Positions 26,294-33,740 of a stretch of DNA of 48,967 nucleotides are shown one piece after another. The DNA lies in the NCBI GenBank assembly GCA_023665525.1, contig JAMPDT010000005.1, positions 1-48,967 of the forward strand. The letters are read 5' to 3'. The position numbers and the translations under genes were made by a program. Position 1 is the stretch's first letter; every line of letters starts with the position of its first letter. The notes below the pieces were generated by a model. It was not told the origin of the DNA. It did not search any database and worked only from the letters and a program-made list of their open reading frames with translations. Source of the DNA: Butyrivibrio sp. Its GTDB lineage: Bacteria > Bacillota > Clostridia > Lachnospirales > Lachnospiraceae.

Positions 26294-27806
26294 AGCGGCG
26301 GCTTTTGCCGCTGTCCTTGCCCTGTCGGCTGGAATGCCGAAATATGCCGAGAGCGTCGCCGCCGCCGAAAAGGAGCTTGTGCTTCGCGTGTGCAGTTGGG
26401 AGGAATATATCGACGAGGGCGGCTGGAGCGGGGAGCAGCTTATAGAGCTTGAAAGCGCGGATATATTCGGCGAAAACAATATGATAAAGGATTTCGAGGA
26501 TTGGTATCTCGAAAATTACGGCGTCAGGGTAAGGGTGGAGTATTCGACCTTCGGAACCAACGAGGAGATGTACAGTCAGCTCACGCTCGGGAGCATGTAC
26601 GATTTGGTATGCCCCTCCGACTATATGATTATGAAGCTGATGTCGGAGGATATGCTTGAGCCTTTATCGGACGGCTTTTTTGACAAAAGCAAGGAGGACA
26701 ATTATTATTTCAGGGGCGTGTCGCCCTATATAGAGGGAATTTTTGAGGAAAACAAAATAAACGGCGAGCCTTGGTCGCGCTACGCCGCAGGCTATATGTG
26801 GGGAATTACGGGGGTGCTTTACAATCCCGAGTATGTTGATTCGGAGGACGCCTCGACTTGGAGCATTCTCGCAAACGATAAATATTTCAGGCAGGTTACG
26901 ATAAAGGATAACGTGCGGGACGCTTATTTTCCGACGCTTGCGATTCTTAACGCCGATAAGCTTACCGACGCCGATTTCACAGCCGCGCCCGATTATCGGG
27001 AAAAGCTGGCTTTGATCATGAACGACACGGACAGCGCAACTGTCGAGATGGCGGAGCAAAAGCTTAAGGAAATCCGCGCGAATGTCTATTCATTTGAAAC
27101 CGACAGCGGCAAATCGGATATGGTAAGCGGCAAGGTGGTCGCGAATCTTCAGTGGTCGGGCGACGCGGTTTACGCCATGGACCAGGCGGAGGAGGACGGC
27201 TTGGAGCTTTGCTGGGCAGTGCCCGAGGAATGCACAAATCTGTGGTTCGACGGCTGGGTAATGCTCAAAAACGGAATAAACGGAAGCGCCGAAAAGAAGC
27301 GGGCGGCGGAGGCGTTCATAAATTTTATGTCGCGCCCCGACAACGCCGTGCGCAATATGAATTATATAGGCTATACCTCGGCGATTGCGGGAGGGGACAG
27401 CCCGATCGTATATGAATACCTTGAATGGTGCTACAAGGCGGAGGAGGACGAGGAGGATACCGCAGAATATCCCGTGGGATATTTTTTCTCCGGCGACAGC
27501 GATGACCCCCGATATGTCGTAACCGTTCCCGCAGAGCAGGCGAACCGACAGCTTTCGGCGCAGTACCCGAGCGAGGAGCAAATAGCCAAAAGCGCGGTTA
27601 TGTGGTATTTTGATGATAAGGCGAACGAAGAGATCAACCGTATGTGGATTAATATACGCTGTTTTGATATGCGCACGGTAAGCGGCAGGAGTTGGCTTAT
27701 CGCGGGAGCGTCGGCAGCGGCTGCCGCGCTTTTTGCGCTTGTGCTTGTCTTTAGGCATAAAATATTCAGAAGACCCGTGCCGAGAGGCTATAAGAGGGCG
27801 GATTAA
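26274..27806 (+). CDS. potD: Polyamine-type ABC substrate-binding protein PotD with C-terminal membrane anchor
   Basis: This 510-aa binding protein has an N-terminal signal peptide (residues 1-31) without a lipobox cysteine. Binding-protein features follow: LRVCSWEEYIDEG, VRVEYSTFGTNEEMYSQL, YDLVCPSDYMIMKL, GVLYNPEYV and LQWSGDAVYAMDQAEEDGLELCWAVPEE, which fit the PotD/PotF group. It is longer than the 350 residues usual for PotD. The C-terminus has a hydrophobic helix (SWLIAGASAAAAALFALVLVF) then a basic tail, so it is probably tethered by this helix instead of a lipid. It starts inside the potC 3' end. Confidence 0.9.
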   Translation: MSKTKFKAAAFAAVLALSAGMPKYAESVAAAEKELVLRVCSWEEYIDEGGWSGEQLIELESADIFGENNMIKDFEDWYLENYGVRVRVEYSTFGTNEEMYSQLTLGSMYDLVCPSDYMIMKLMSEDMLEPLSDGFFDKSKEDNYYFRGVSPYIEGIFEENKINGEPWSRYAAGYMWGITGVLYNPEYVDSEDASTWSILANDKYFRQVTIKDNVRDAYFPTLAILNADKLTDADFTAAPDYREKLALIMNDTDSATVEMAEQKLKEIRANVYSFETDSGKSDMVSGKVVANLQWSGDAVYAMDQAEEDGLELCWAVPEECTNLWFDGWVMLKNGINGSAEKKRAAEAFINFMSRPDNAVRNMNYIGYTSAIAGGDSPIVYEYLEWCYKAEEDEEDTAEYPVGYFFSGDSDDPRYVVTVPAEQANRQLSAQYPSEEQIAKSAVMWYFDDKANEEINRMWINIRCFDMRTVSGRSWLIAGASAAAAALFALVLVFRHKIFRRPVPRGYKRAD

Positions 27807-27851
27807 GGCAGGGCGTTGCCGCCGAGCCGTTCAAATTTATCAAAATAGGTA

Positions 27852-27880
27852 TTGACGGAGCTTGTGCGCGGGAGTAAAAT
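27852..27880 (+). promoter_or_regulatory. metK leader promoter
   Basis: TTGACG (27852-27857), a 17-nt spacer and TAAAAT (27875-27880). Transcription would begin near 27887, about 25 nt before the SAM riboswitch. Confidence 0.65.
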
Positions 27881-27911
27881 AAGCTTGCAATTAAATAATT
27901 GTAAATGAGCC

Positions 27912-28037
27912 GCTTATTCAGAGTGATGGAGATACATAGGATCTGCGAAGTCACGGCAACCCCGATGAGGAAGGTGCTAACCTGAGCGAGGCGCGTGCGC
28001 ACGGTAATGTGCAATGCACCGTATTCGAGCAATAAGT
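27912..28037 (+). ncRNA. SAM-I (S-box) riboswitch aptamer
   Basis: P1 is closed by CTTATT (27913-27918) and AATAAG (28031-28036). Inside lie the conserved S-box pieces in order: CAGAG, GATGGAGATACATAGGATC, GCGAAGTCACGGCAACC (kink-turn and P3 region), AAGGTGCTAACCT, and a P4 arm. The next gene is metK, a standard target. Binding of SAM should stabilise P1 and switch expression off. Confidence 0.92.
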
Positions 28038-28082
28038 GGATTTGACCGAATTGTCGAGTCCGCTTTTGTGGGCTCTTTTTTA
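28034..28082 (+). terminator. SAM riboswitch expression platform: competing antiterminator and terminator
   Basis: The terminator is GAGTCCGC-TTTT-GTGGGCTC (28056-28075) with T7 at 28076-28082. The antiterminator AAGTGGATTTGAC (28034-28046) pairs with GTCGAGTCCGCTT (28053-28065), 13 bp including wobbles. It shares bases with both the 3' side of P1 and the terminator stem, so the two folds exclude each other. High SAM should favour termination. Confidence 0.88.
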
Positions 28083-28096
28083 CATTATACGGCTGC

Positions 28097-28200
28097 CCTG
28101 CGGGCATACTGTTATGCGCTGAGAAACAGCGCAAGAGAAAAGAAACACCCTGCGGGTATACCATTATGCGCCGGAAAACGGCGCAAGAGAAAAGAAAGGA
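28097..28200 (+). repeat. Two tandem copies (B1, B2) of the intergenic hairpin repeat
   Basis: Two 52-nt units, 28097-28148 and 28149-28200, differ at a handful of positions. B1 folds as GCGCTG-AGAAA-CAGCGC (28116-28132), B2 as GCGCCG-GAAAA-CGGCGC (28168-28184); the T-A versus C-G change keeps pairing. Each is followed by CAAGAGAAAAGAAA. B2 runs into the metK ribosome-binding site AAAGGAG. Confidence 0.8.
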
Positions 28201-28208
28201 GATACGAC

Positions 28209-29396
28209 ATGGAAAAATTTTTATTCACATCTGAGTCGGTTACCGAGGGACACCCCGACAAGGTATGCGACCAGATTTCGGACGCAGTGCTTGACGCGCT
28301 GCTCGAGCAGGATCCCATGAGCCGCGTTGCCTGCGAAGCCTGCTGCAACACGGGCTTTGTGATGATTATGGGAGAAGTTACGACTAAGGCGAATATTGAT
28401 ATTCAGAAGATTGTGCGCGATACGGTAAAAGAAATCGGCTACACAAGCTCCGACATCGGCTTTGACGGCGACACCTGCGCCGTTATGGTTGCCCTTGACG
28501 GGCAGTCGCCCGATATTGCCATGGGCGTTGACAAGGCGCTCGAGGCAAGAGAAAACAATATGTCGGACGAGGCTCTCGAGGCGATCGGCGCGGGCGACCA
28601 AGGAATGATGTTCGGATACGCGACGGACGAAACGCCCGAATATATGCCGTATCCCATAGCGCTGGCGCACAGGCTCGCAAGAAGGCTGGCTCAGGTGCGC
28701 AAGGACGGCACTCTGCCCTATCTCAGACCCGACGGCAAAACGCAGGTTACGGTGGAGTACGACGAGAATAACAAGCCCGTCCACCTTAATACGGTTGTGC
28801 TTTCGACGCAGCACGATCCCGAGGTTTCGCAGGAGCAGATTCATGCGGACATCAAAAAATATGTTTTTGATGCGGAGCTTCCGTCCGAGCTTGTAAACGG
28901 TGAAACCAAATTTTTTATAAATCCCACGGGACGCTTTGTGGTCGGAGGTCCTCAGGGAGATTCGGGACTTACGGGACGCAAGATTATAGTTGACACCTAC
29001 GGCGGCTTTGCGCGTCACGGCGGCGGAGCCTTTTCGGGCAAGGACTGCACGAAGGTCGATCGCAGCGCGGCTTACGCGGCGAGATACGTTGCCAAAAATA
29101 TCGTTGCGGCGGGGCTTGCAAAGCGCTGTGAAATCCAGCTTTCCTACGCTATCGGGGTCGCCCGCCCCACTTCAATTAACGTGTCCACGTTCGGAACGGG
29201 AAAGCTTTCCGACGCAAGGCTTGTCGAAATAGTCAGGGAAAATTTTGATTTAAGGCCTGCGGGAATTATAAAAATGCTTGACCTCAGAAGACCGATTTAC
29301 AAGAAAACCGCGGCTTACGGGCATTTCGGACGCACCGACGCCGATTTTCCGTGGGAGAGGACGGACAGGGCGGAGACGCTCGCAAAATACCTGTGA
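28209..29396 (+). CDS. metK: S-adenosylmethionine synthetase MetK
   Basis: MetK (395 aa) makes SAM from methionine and ATP. Family signatures are [19 protein letters not shown], the [15 protein letters not shown] motif, and the phosphate loop [22 protein letters not shown]. The N-terminal [13 protein letters not shown] catalytic histidine region is intact. The ATG at 28209 has AAAGGAG 7 nt upstream; longer in-frame starts would lie inside the riboswitch leader. A SAM-I riboswitch upstream provides feedback control. A terminator follows at 29459. Confidence 0.97.
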   Translation: MEKFLFTSESVTEGHPDKVCDQISDAVLDALLEQDPMSRVACEACCNTGFVMIMGEVTTKANIDIQKIVRDTVKEIGYTSSDIGFDGDTCAVMVALDGQSPDIAMGVDKALEARENNMSDEALEAIGAGDQGMMFGYATDETPEYMPYPIALAHRLARRLAQVRKDGTLPYLRPDGKTQVTVEYDENNKPVHLNTVVLSTQHDPEVSQEQIHADIKKYVFDAELPSELVNGETKFFINPTGRFVVGGPQGDSGLTGRKIIVDTYGGFARHGGGAFSGKDCTKVDRSAAYAARYVAKNIVAAGLAKRCEIQLSYAIGVARPTSINVSTFGTGKLSDARLVEIVRENFDLRPAGIIKMLDLRRPIYKKTAAYGHFGRTDADFPWERTDRAETLAKYL

Positions 29397-29458
29397 TACA
29401 TAGGCGCGGAAGTTTAATTTTTTTTTAATAATTTAATAAGCAAAAGTATGTTAAAATA

Positions 29459-29488
29459 GGTTCAGGCGAATATGCCTGAACCTTTTTT
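29459..29488 (+). terminator. Intrinsic terminator between metK and the kinase gene
   Basis: GGTTCAGGC (29459-29467), loop GAATAT, GCCTGAACC (29474-29482), then T6. It lies 62 nt after the metK stop and only 12 nt before the kinase start. An extended -10 (TGT-TAAAAT, 29449-29457) lies immediately upstream, so the hairpin may also overlap the kinase gene's own start region. Confidence 0.85.
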
Positions 29489-29499
29489 GGGAGAAAGCT

Positions 29500-31002
29500 A
29501 TGAAATTATCCACCAAGCTGAAAATATCGTTCTGCGTGCTGATTGTGCTCCCCGTGTTCCTTTTTTCCGCGGCGTTTATGGGAGTGACGGCGTTTCAGAT
29601 GCGGGAGCTTAGGACGCTTTACAATATCGAGGACGGCTCTTACGATATGCTTATCAATTCGACAAAGCTGCTTTCCAATATGTGCAGGTCGGAGTATGAG
29701 CGTCTTGTGGAGGCGGCGGACAAAATGCCCGATATGCTCTCCAACAGCGGCTTTCTCGACACCTTTAACCGCGAGCTTTCCAAAAAGAGCGCGTTTCTGA
29801 TTGTGGTGGAGGACGGGCTTTGCACATATTCGGGCAGCGAGATTTCCTCGGAAATACTCTCCCGCCTTACCCAAATAGATTACGGCGAGAACGACAACGC
29901 GGGAATTTATTTGGGCGGAGATTACCAAATGCTGATCAAAACCGTGAGCTATACCCGAAGCGGCGGCATTGAGGGCACGGCTTATATAGTTATGCAGATA
30001 CAAAAAATCGTGCCTCAGCTTAAAAGCTTCGTAACGGATATTGCGATAGCGGTTATACTTATTCTTGTGCTGGTAAGCGCGCTGTTCAATATGTGGATAT
30101 ACAGACAGACGGTCAGCCCCATTAAAAGGCTCAAGCTCGCCACCTATAATATTAAAAACGGCAATCTTGATTTCGACATAGAGGTGAAGGGGCACGACGA
30201 GATTGCGGAGCTTTGCAGCGACTTTGACGATATGCGCAGGCGGCTTAAGGAAAACGCCGAGGAAACGGTCAGGCTCGACGCCGAGAACAAGATTCTTATC
30301 AGCAATATTTCCCACGACCTCAAAACGCCCATTACCGCCATTAAGGGCTATGTCGAAGGGATTATGGACGGCGTGGTCGATTCCGACGAAAAAATGGAGC
30401 GCTATATCAGGACTATTTACAATAAGGCGTGCGATATGGACAAGCTTATAAACGAGCTGACCTTTTATTCCAAAATAGATACCGACAGGGTTCCGTATAA
30501 TTTCGCAAGGATAAACGTGACGGATTATTTTGACGACTGCACCGAGGAGCTGGGAGTGGAGCTTGAATCGGAGGGAATCACCCTTATATACGAAAATAAC
30601 CTTGCCGCGGATACAAGGATAATCGCGGACGCGGAGCAGCTTAAGCGGGTTATAAACAATATAGTCGGCAATTCCGTCAAGTATATGGACAAGGACGACA
30701 AAAGGATTTCACTGCGTCTTGCCGAGGACGAGGATTATGTCAAAATAGATATTGAGGACAACGGCAGGGGAATATCGGGCAAGGATATAGGGCGCGTTTT
30801 CGACAGGTTTTACAGAGGGGACGCCTCGCGCAGCAGCGCGCAGGGCGGCAGCGGAATCGGGCTTTCGATTGTCCGCAAAATTATTGACGACCACGGCGGT
30901 ATGATAAGCGTCGAGAGCGTGCGCGGCGAGGGGACGACCATGCATATAAGTATGCTTAAGTACAAGGAAACGCCCCCGCGTCCCAAGCGCATTAAATTTT
31001 AA
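29500..31002 (+). CDS. Sensor histidine kinase
   Basis: This 500-aa kinase has a first transmembrane helix (residues 9-31), an extracellular domain of about 150 residues, a second helix (181-201) and a HAMP linker. The HisKA domain contains the phospho-acceptor H272 in ISHDLKTPITAIKGY. The ATPase domain shows INNIVGNSVKY (N box), DIEDNGRGIS (G1), FDRFYRGDASR (F box) and GGSGIGLSIVRKI (G2). It precedes a matching response regulator by 71 nt. The signal is unknown. The order kinase-regulator is less usual than the reverse. Confidence 0.95.
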   Translation: MKLSTKLKISFCVLIVLPVFLFSAAFMGVTAFQMRELRTLYNIEDGSYDMLINSTKLLSNMCRSEYERLVEAADKMPDMLSNSGFLDTFNRELSKKSAFLIVVEDGLCTYSGSEISSEILSRLTQIDYGENDNAGIYLGGDYQMLIKTVSYTRSGGIEGTAYIVMQIQKIVPQLKSFVTDIAIAVILILVLVSALFNMWIYRQTVSPIKRLKLATYNIKNGNLDFDIEVKGHDEIAELCSDFDDMRRRLKENAEETVRLDAENKILISNISHDLKTPITAIKGYVEGIMDGVVDSDEKMERYIRTIYNKACDMDKLINELTFYSKIDTDRVPYNFARINVTDYFDDCTEELGVELESEGITLIYENNLAADTRIIADAEQLKRVINNIVGNSVKYMDKDDKRISLRLAEDEDYVKIDIEDNGRGISGKDIGRVFDRFYRGDASRSSAQGGSGIGLSIVRKIIDDHGGMISVESVRGEGTTMHISMLKYKETPPRPKRIKF

Positions 31003-31005
31003 CGC

Positions 31006-31062
31006 GCTGCCGCTGTACCGCCGCGCGCGGGGAAACGGCGCGGGAATCAAAGATAAGTTAAG
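31006..31062 (+). repeat. Diverged intergenic hairpin repeat, copy C
   Basis: CTGCCGCTGTACC then CCGCGC-GCGGGGAAACG-GCGCGG (31021-31043). It aligns with copies A and B1/B2 around GGGGAAACGGCGC, and like B2 it ends in AAGGAGATACG, the ribosome-binding region of the next gene. It lies between the kinase and regulator genes. Confidence 0.55.
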
Positions 31063-31073
31063 GAGATACGTTT

Positions 31074-31763
31074 ATGAGCAGGATATTGATTGTTGAGGAC
31101 GAAGAGAGCATTGCGGAGCTTGAAAAGGATTACCTTGAGCTTAACGGCTTTGAGGTTGTGATTTCCACGGACGGCACGGACGGTCTGAGCAGAGCGCTAA
31201 GCGAGGAGTACGACCTTTTCATCTTGGATATTATGCTGCCGGGCATGGACGGCTTTGAGATATGCGAGCAGATTCGCGAGGTCAGCAACGCCCCCATAAT
31301 TATGGTTTCAGCCAAGAAAGAGGATATTGATAAAATACGCGGTCTTGGGGCGGGAGCGGACGACTATATGACCAAGCCCTTCAGCCCCGGCGAGCTGGTC
31401 GCCCGCGTAAAGGCGCATTTGGCTTGCTACGATCGGCTTGTGGGCGAGCTTACGCCCCAAAACGACGTTGTGGAAATACGCGGCATAAGGATTGATTTGA
31501 CGGCGCACAGAGTTTTTGTAAACGGGGAGGAGAAGCTTTTTACCACCAAGGAGTTCGATTTGCTTTTGTTCCTTGCAACGCACCCCAACCACGTTTACAC
31601 CAAGGAGGAGCTTTTCAAGGAAATATGGGATATGGAATCCGTGGGCGATATAGCCACGGTGACCGTACATATCAAAAAGATCCGCGAAAAAATCGAGTTC
31701 GACACCTCGCGCCCCCAGTACATCGAAACGATATGGGGCGTCGGCTATCGGTTTAAGGTGTGA
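31074..31763 (+). CDS. OmpR-family response regulator
   Basis: The regulator is 229 aa. The receiver domain has the acidic pair E8/D9 (VEDEE), phospho-acceptor D52 (FILDIMLPGMDG), the T/S site in IIMVSAKKED and lysine in DYMTKPFSPGEL. The C-terminal winged helix has LFTTKEFDLLLFLATHPNHVYTKEEL and IWGVGYRFKV. It is the likely partner of the kinase just upstream. Targets are not visible; it is not clearly WalR, which usually precedes walK. Confidence 0.96.
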   Translation: MSRILIVEDEESIAELEKDYLELNGFEVVISTDGTDGLSRALSEEYDLFILDIMLPGMDGFEICEQIREVSNAPIIMVSAKKEDIDKIRGLGAGADDYMTKPFSPGELVARVKAHLACYDRLVGELTPQNDVVEIRGIRIDLTAHRVFVNGEEKLFTTKEFDLLLFLATHPNHVYTKEELFKEIWDMESVGDIATVTVHIKKIREKIEFDTSRPQYIETIWGVGYRFKV

Positions 31764-31780
31764 GCGGGGTGATAAGTCCA

Positions 31781-31793
31781 GCGGGCGTCGGCA
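31781..31793 (+). repeat. 13-bp direct repeat, left copy, flanking the DUF3990 cassette
   Basis: GCGGGCGTCGGCA here is repeated exactly at 33219-33231. The two copies bracket the AT-rich DUF3990/HTH gene pair and may be a target duplication or attachment site. Confidence 0.5.
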
Positions 31794-31822
31794 GAAAGAC
31801 CTTATCTTATGAGAAAATCTTC

Positions 31823-31853
31823 TTGATATTATATCACTTTGGTGATACAATAT
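31823..31853 (+). promoter_or_regulatory. Promoter with overlapping palindromic operator for the DUF3990/HTH pair
   Basis: The promoter is TTGATA (31823-31828), 17 nt, TACAAT (31846-31851). Within it ATATT-A-TATCAC (31826-31837), loop TTTG, GTGATA-C-AATAT (31842-31853) forms a 12-bp palindrome with one mismatch. It overlaps the spacer and -10, an ideal place for repression by the downstream HTH protein. Confidence 0.7.
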
Positions 31854-31880
31854 TGTCAGACGCAAACGGGGGTATAGAAT

Positions 31881-32573
31881 ATGAATAAATTGATTACGAT
31901 ATATCATGGCTCCGAGCAAATCATAGAGAACCCGGCTTTCGGAAAAGGTAAAAAGAACAATGATTTTGGTCTTGGTTTTTACTGTACAAAAAGCGATGAC
32001 ATGGCAAAGGAATGGGCTGTATCATCTCTGCGAGACGGCTTTTCCAATCGTTACACCTTGGATACGGAATATATGAATGTTTTGAACTTGAACAGTCCGG
32101 ATTATACCATTTTGAACTGGATAGCTGTTTTGGTTGAACATCGAGTGTTTTCTGTTAAGACCCCCGTAGCAAGACGGGCAAAACGCTATTTGATTGATAA
32201 CTTCGGTGTTAATGTCAATGCGTTTGATTTGATTATAGGTTATCGCGCAGATGATTCTTATTTCGATTACGCCGAATCGTTTATCAATAACGGTATTTCC
32301 GTCGAGTTGCTTGCACGGGCTATGAAGCTCGGAAAGCTTGGGGAGCAGATTGTTATCAAATCGCAATTTGCATTCTCAAAATTAAAATATGAGGGCTTTG
32401 ATGTCGCTGAAAAGGAGCGATACTATATTCTTCGTAGAGCAAGAGATGATGAAGCCAATCGGCTTTATTTTGAAATGCTTGAGGAAGAGAACGACGGTTT
32501 ATATATTCGGGATATTATGAGGGGAGGCATTAAAAACGATGACTCACGCATACCGAGAAATGTATCTGAGTAA
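31881..32573 (+). CDS. DUF3990 protein, probable ADP-ribosyltransferase-like toxin
   Basis: The 230-aa protein matches DUF3990. The core is ITIYHGSEQIIENPAF, then NNDFGLGFYCTKSDDMAKEWA, which recalls the H..Y elements of the ADP-ribosyltransferase fold (YHGS, GFYCT), and FDLIIGYRADDSYF with ELLARAMKLGKLGEQIVIKS later. Function is inferred as a NAD-using toxin; the catalytic acid is not obvious. The next gene overlaps by 35 nt and encodes an HTH protein, the usual toxin-antitoxin layout. The DNA is AT-rich compared with neighbours and lies between 13-bp direct repeats. The start has a GGGGG-TAT site, not optimal. Confidence 0.82.
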   Translation: MNKLITIYHGSEQIIENPAFGKGKKNNDFGLGFYCTKSDDMAKEWAVSSLRDGFSNRYTLDTEYMNVLNLNSPDYTILNWIAVLVEHRVFSVKTPVARRAKRYLIDNFGVNVNAFDLIIGYRADDSYFDYAESFINNGISVELLARAMKLGKLGEQIVIKSQFAFSKLKYEGFDVAEKERYYILRRARDDEANRLYFEMLEEENDGLYIRDIMRGGIKNDDSRIPRNVSE

Positions 32574-33177
32574 GGCTCAATCGGTGCTTGGCGACGCATT
32601 TGATTATGCGGTCAATAGGTGTGGAATCCTCGGCAGCGATTTTGTGAAGCTGTTTGTTGCCGGCTCCGCAAGCAAAAGTATGGAAAACGGCGAACCCGCT
32701 TATCTTGCAGGGAAAAGCGGCGTCGAGATTGTTATGGAAATTGTGGCAGAAACCAGGGGGCAGGAACTGACGGCAGAACCGCAGGAGAGCTTTGAACGGT
32801 CAAAGGAGTACTGGATCGGTTGGGCTGCTGCTTATTATCAATGGTACTCCGGCAGAAAGTATAGTGATATTTTCAAAGTAATATCCTTTGATGATTTCCA
32901 AAAAATGTATTACACTCTCCACGAAGCGGATATTACAAAGTTCGCAGACATCGTGGATTCAAAAATGAAAGAATACTTTTCGGAAACCAACTTAAAACGA
33001 ATCCGTATTGCTTATGGTGTTACGCAGGCAGAGCTGGCAAAACGCTCAGGCATCAATCTTCGGTCAATTCAAATGTATGAACAACGGAACAAAAACATCA
33101 ACAAGGCAAGTGCGGATACAATATATGCGCTTGCTAAGACATTGGGCTGCACGATGGAAAGCTTAATTGAAAAATAA
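32539..33177 (+). CDS. HTH-domain protein, probable antitoxin and autoregulator
   Basis: This 212-aa protein has an N-terminal helical domain (YLSKAQSVLGDAFDYAVNRCG..) and a middle part with YWIGWAAAYYQWYSGRKYSDIF. A C-terminal XRE-type helix-turn-helix spans about 148-210 (LKRIRIAYGVTQAELAKRSGINLRSIQMYEQRNKNI). It overlaps the DUF3990 gene by 35 nt with GGGGAGG ahead of the ATG. Companions of DUF3990 genes often look like this. It probably binds the palindrome at 31826-31853 and neutralises the partner; both are inferred. Confidence 0.85.
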   Translation: MTHAYREMYLSKAQSVLGDAFDYAVNRCGILGSDFVKLFVAGSASKSMENGEPAYLAGKSGVEIVMEIVAETRGQELTAEPQESFERSKEYWIGWAAAYYQWYSGRKYSDIFKVISFDDFQKMYYTLHEADITKFADIVDSKMKEYFSETNLKRIRIAYGVTQAELAKRSGINLRSIQMYEQRNKNINKASADTIYALAKTLGCTMESLIEK

Positions 33178-33218
33178 CAAATATATCTTTAAATCCGCTG
33201 TCGAAAACGGCGCATATT

Positions 33219-33231
33219 GCGGGCGTCGGCA
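33219..33231 (+). repeat. 13-bp direct repeat, right copy
   Basis: An exact match to 31781-31793 (GCGGGCGTCGGCA), 42 nt after the HTH gene stop. Just before it, GAAAACGGCGCA (33203-33214) matches the hairpin repeat found before metK, so a broken copy of that repeat may lie at the junction. Confidence 0.5.
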
Positions 33232-33298
33232 TAGAGGGCAGATTTTGTCAATTCAATACGCCGTCAGTGCTATGCTTTGCGCCGTAAGTTCACAGGTA

Positions 33299-33327
33299 TG
33301 GACGGATTTGTAAAAATGTGGTAAAAT
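33299..33327 (+). promoter_or_regulatory. Candidate promoter of the 33444 gene
   Basis: TGGACG (33299-33304), 17 nt, TAAAAT (33322-33327). Its start near 33334 would give a leader of about 110 nt with three hairpins. Confidence 0.45.
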
Positions 33328-33353
33328 ATTCGCGAACACAATGAGCCAAGCGG

Positions 33354-33414
33354 CTGCGAAGCAGACATTTGGCGAATGTGCGCGAGCCGTGATGAAGCGT
33401 AGCGAAATCATGGC
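33354..33414 (+). ncRNA. Structured leader with three consecutive hairpins
   Basis: Three stems in a row: CTGC-GAA-GCAG (33354-33364), ACATT-TGGCG-AATGT (33365-33379) and GCCGTGAT/ATCATGGC (33386-33414, one wobble). No known riboswitch class was recognised. They end 15 nt before the AGAGGAGGG ribosome-binding site of the next gene. Confidence 0.4.
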
Positions 33415-33443
33415 AGAATGCAATTACAGAGGAGGGATGCGCT

Positions 33444-33740
33444 ATGAAGAAATATTTAAGAGTGCCTTTTGAGGTGGAGGCGGTCAAATACGAGACAGGC
33501 AAGGGCATTGAGGACGGCTTCCGTCCGCTGACCGACGTTATCACGCAGGGCTTTGTGTCAAGCGATAGGCTGGTGCGGATTACCGACAGCAACGGCGTTA
33601 TACTGTGCCCCTTTGTTACGAGCAGGCGCGGAGTTATTTTTATCCGCGAGGGCGATTATGTCATAAAGGAGAGCAGCGGCGACAAGCACTGCTGCGGCGG
33701 GGACGTCTTTTCAAGCCGTTTTAAGGAAATTGATGAATGA
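33444..33740 (+). CDS. Small phage-like protein of unknown function
   Basis: This 98-aa protein begins MKKYLRVPFEVEAVKYETG and ends GDYVIKESSGDKHCCGGDVFSSRFKEI. This resembles a small family common in phages and their hosts ('KKPVxVEAVQW ... PGDYIIKG..GE.Y.CKPDIFExTY'). The role is unknown. AGAGGAGGG precedes the ATG, and the stop overlaps the pseudouridine synthase start by 4 nt, which is odd for a phage gene and suggests it now serves as a host gene. Confidence 0.7.
   Translation: MKKYLRVPFEVEAVKYETGKGIEDGFRPLTDVITQGFVSSDRLVRITDSNGVILCPFVTSRRGVIFIREGDYVIKESSGDKHCCGGDVFSSRFKEIDE

Noticed and set aside
31074..31763. The response regulator as WalR acting on the box at 19822
   Set aside because: The kinase gene precedes the regulator, there are no walHI-type neighbours, and no residue pattern marks it as WalR.
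33203..33214. A full fifth copy of the intergenic hairpin repeat
   Set aside because: Only 12 nt (GAAAACGGCGCA) match and the leading GCGGGTATACC block is absent; it is noted as a possible remnant.
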